A stretch of DNA of 64,000 nucleotides, from NCBI RefSeq assembly GCF_029962485.1, contig NZ_CP073639.1, positions 496,001 through 560,000 of the forward strand. The letters run 5' to 3'. How positions within the stretch are numbered: position 1 is the first letter of the stretch; each line of letters opens with the position of its first letter. This document shows, one piece after another, positions 63,848-64,000 of this stretch. The position numbers and the translations under genes were made by a program. This DNA comes from Burkholderia cepacia (lineage in GTDB: Bacteria; Pseudomonadota; Gammaproteobacteria; Burkholderiales; Burkholderiaceae). The notes below the pieces were generated by a model, which was not told where the DNA came from, did not search any database, and was given only the letters and a program-made list of their open reading frames with translations.

Positions 63848-64000
63848 ATGATCGCACCCGCTGCCCCCTCCTCCTCCGCCCCGTCGGTACTCGGCGTCTA
63901 TCGGCAACTGGCCGACCCGTCCGCCGGACAATGGGTCGTCAGCCGTTCCGAACGTGCGCACATGTACCGGATCCAGCATCACCGGCCCGACGGCAGCACG
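63848..64000 (+). CDS. Unidentified protein, N-terminal fragment (cut by window edge)
   Basis: 51 codons run from the ATG at 63848 to the window end without a stop, with the strong GC3 bias of real genes here. The N-terminus is Ala/Pro/Ser-rich, followed by LGVYRQLADPSAGQWVVSRSERAHMYRIQ. No domain can be assigned from this part. Confidence 0.55.
   Translation, partial: MIAPAAPSSSAPSVLGVYRQLADPSAGQWVVSRSERAHMYRIQHHRPDGST

Overview
The window looks like Burkholderia, most likely the Burkholderia cepacia complex. The DNA is GC-rich with strong GC3 codon bias. The content fits too: Rieske oxygenase operons, a YadA-type adhesin, a Tad/Flp pilus locus, and an aidA gene pair in which the second member carries a LecB/BC2L-type lectin domain. 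From memory, aidA and a Flp pilus locus lie close together on the third replicon (pC3) of B. cenocepacia, so a secondary replicon is plausible. That placement is an inference. No rRNA, tRNA, CRISPR array or intact insertion sequence was recognised.

Layout. (1) 1-5.1 kb: an oxidative catabolic operon with two single-component Rieske oxygenase alpha subunits, an SDR, an HSL-type alpha/beta hydrolase and a MarR regulator. (2) 5.1-6.1 kb: a P-loop kinase-like protein and a VOC protein. (3) 6.6-10.2 kb: a trimeric autotransporter adhesin with its own terminator. (4) 11.3-15.7 kb: an orphan response regulator with an AraC output domain, a TonB-dependent receptor and a PL5 alginate-lyase-like secreted protein. 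(5) 15.7-22.0 kb: a second catabolic operon (dienelactone hydrolase-NTF2 fusion, SDR, StyA/StyB-like two-component monooxygenase, MetA-type outer membrane protein). A divergent AraC regulator faces it, with two pairs of 20-bp-phased direct repeats between them. (6) 22.2-23.4 kb: a serine-hydrolase lipoprotein. (7) 23.9-36.8 kb: a complete minus-strand Tad pilus locus with two Flp pilins and an additional AAA ATPase. (8) 37.9-41.9 kb: a Gtr-type polyprenol-linked glycosylation cassette. (9) 42.2-43.7 kb: aidA and an AidA-lectin fusion behind a well-formed lux box promoter. (10) 43.7-52.3 kb: a probable small biosynthetic and transport cluster with an Fe(II)/2-oxoglutarate amino acid oxygenase of the AsnO/VioC type, two ATP-grasp ligases, an MFS exporter, a BASS transporter, LysR and a solute-binding protein.

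(11) 52.3-62.0 kb: an AT-richer island. It begins with a chloramphenicol-phosphotransferase-like gene broken by a 5-bp tandem duplication. It is dominated by one minus-strand gene of about 2,570 codons. That gene joins a DnaG-type CHC2 zinc finger and TOPRIM primase module, a reverse transcriptase with YVDD, a very long uncharacterised centre and a C-terminal nitrilase domain. RT-nitrilase fusions are known antiphage systems (DRT type 1). A primase-RT-nitrilase single chain is the most striking object here and the best candidate for an undescribed system. (12) 62.0-64.0 kb: GC-rich host genes resume (secreted alpha/beta hydrolase, GNAT acetyltransferase, and the start of an unidentified gene).
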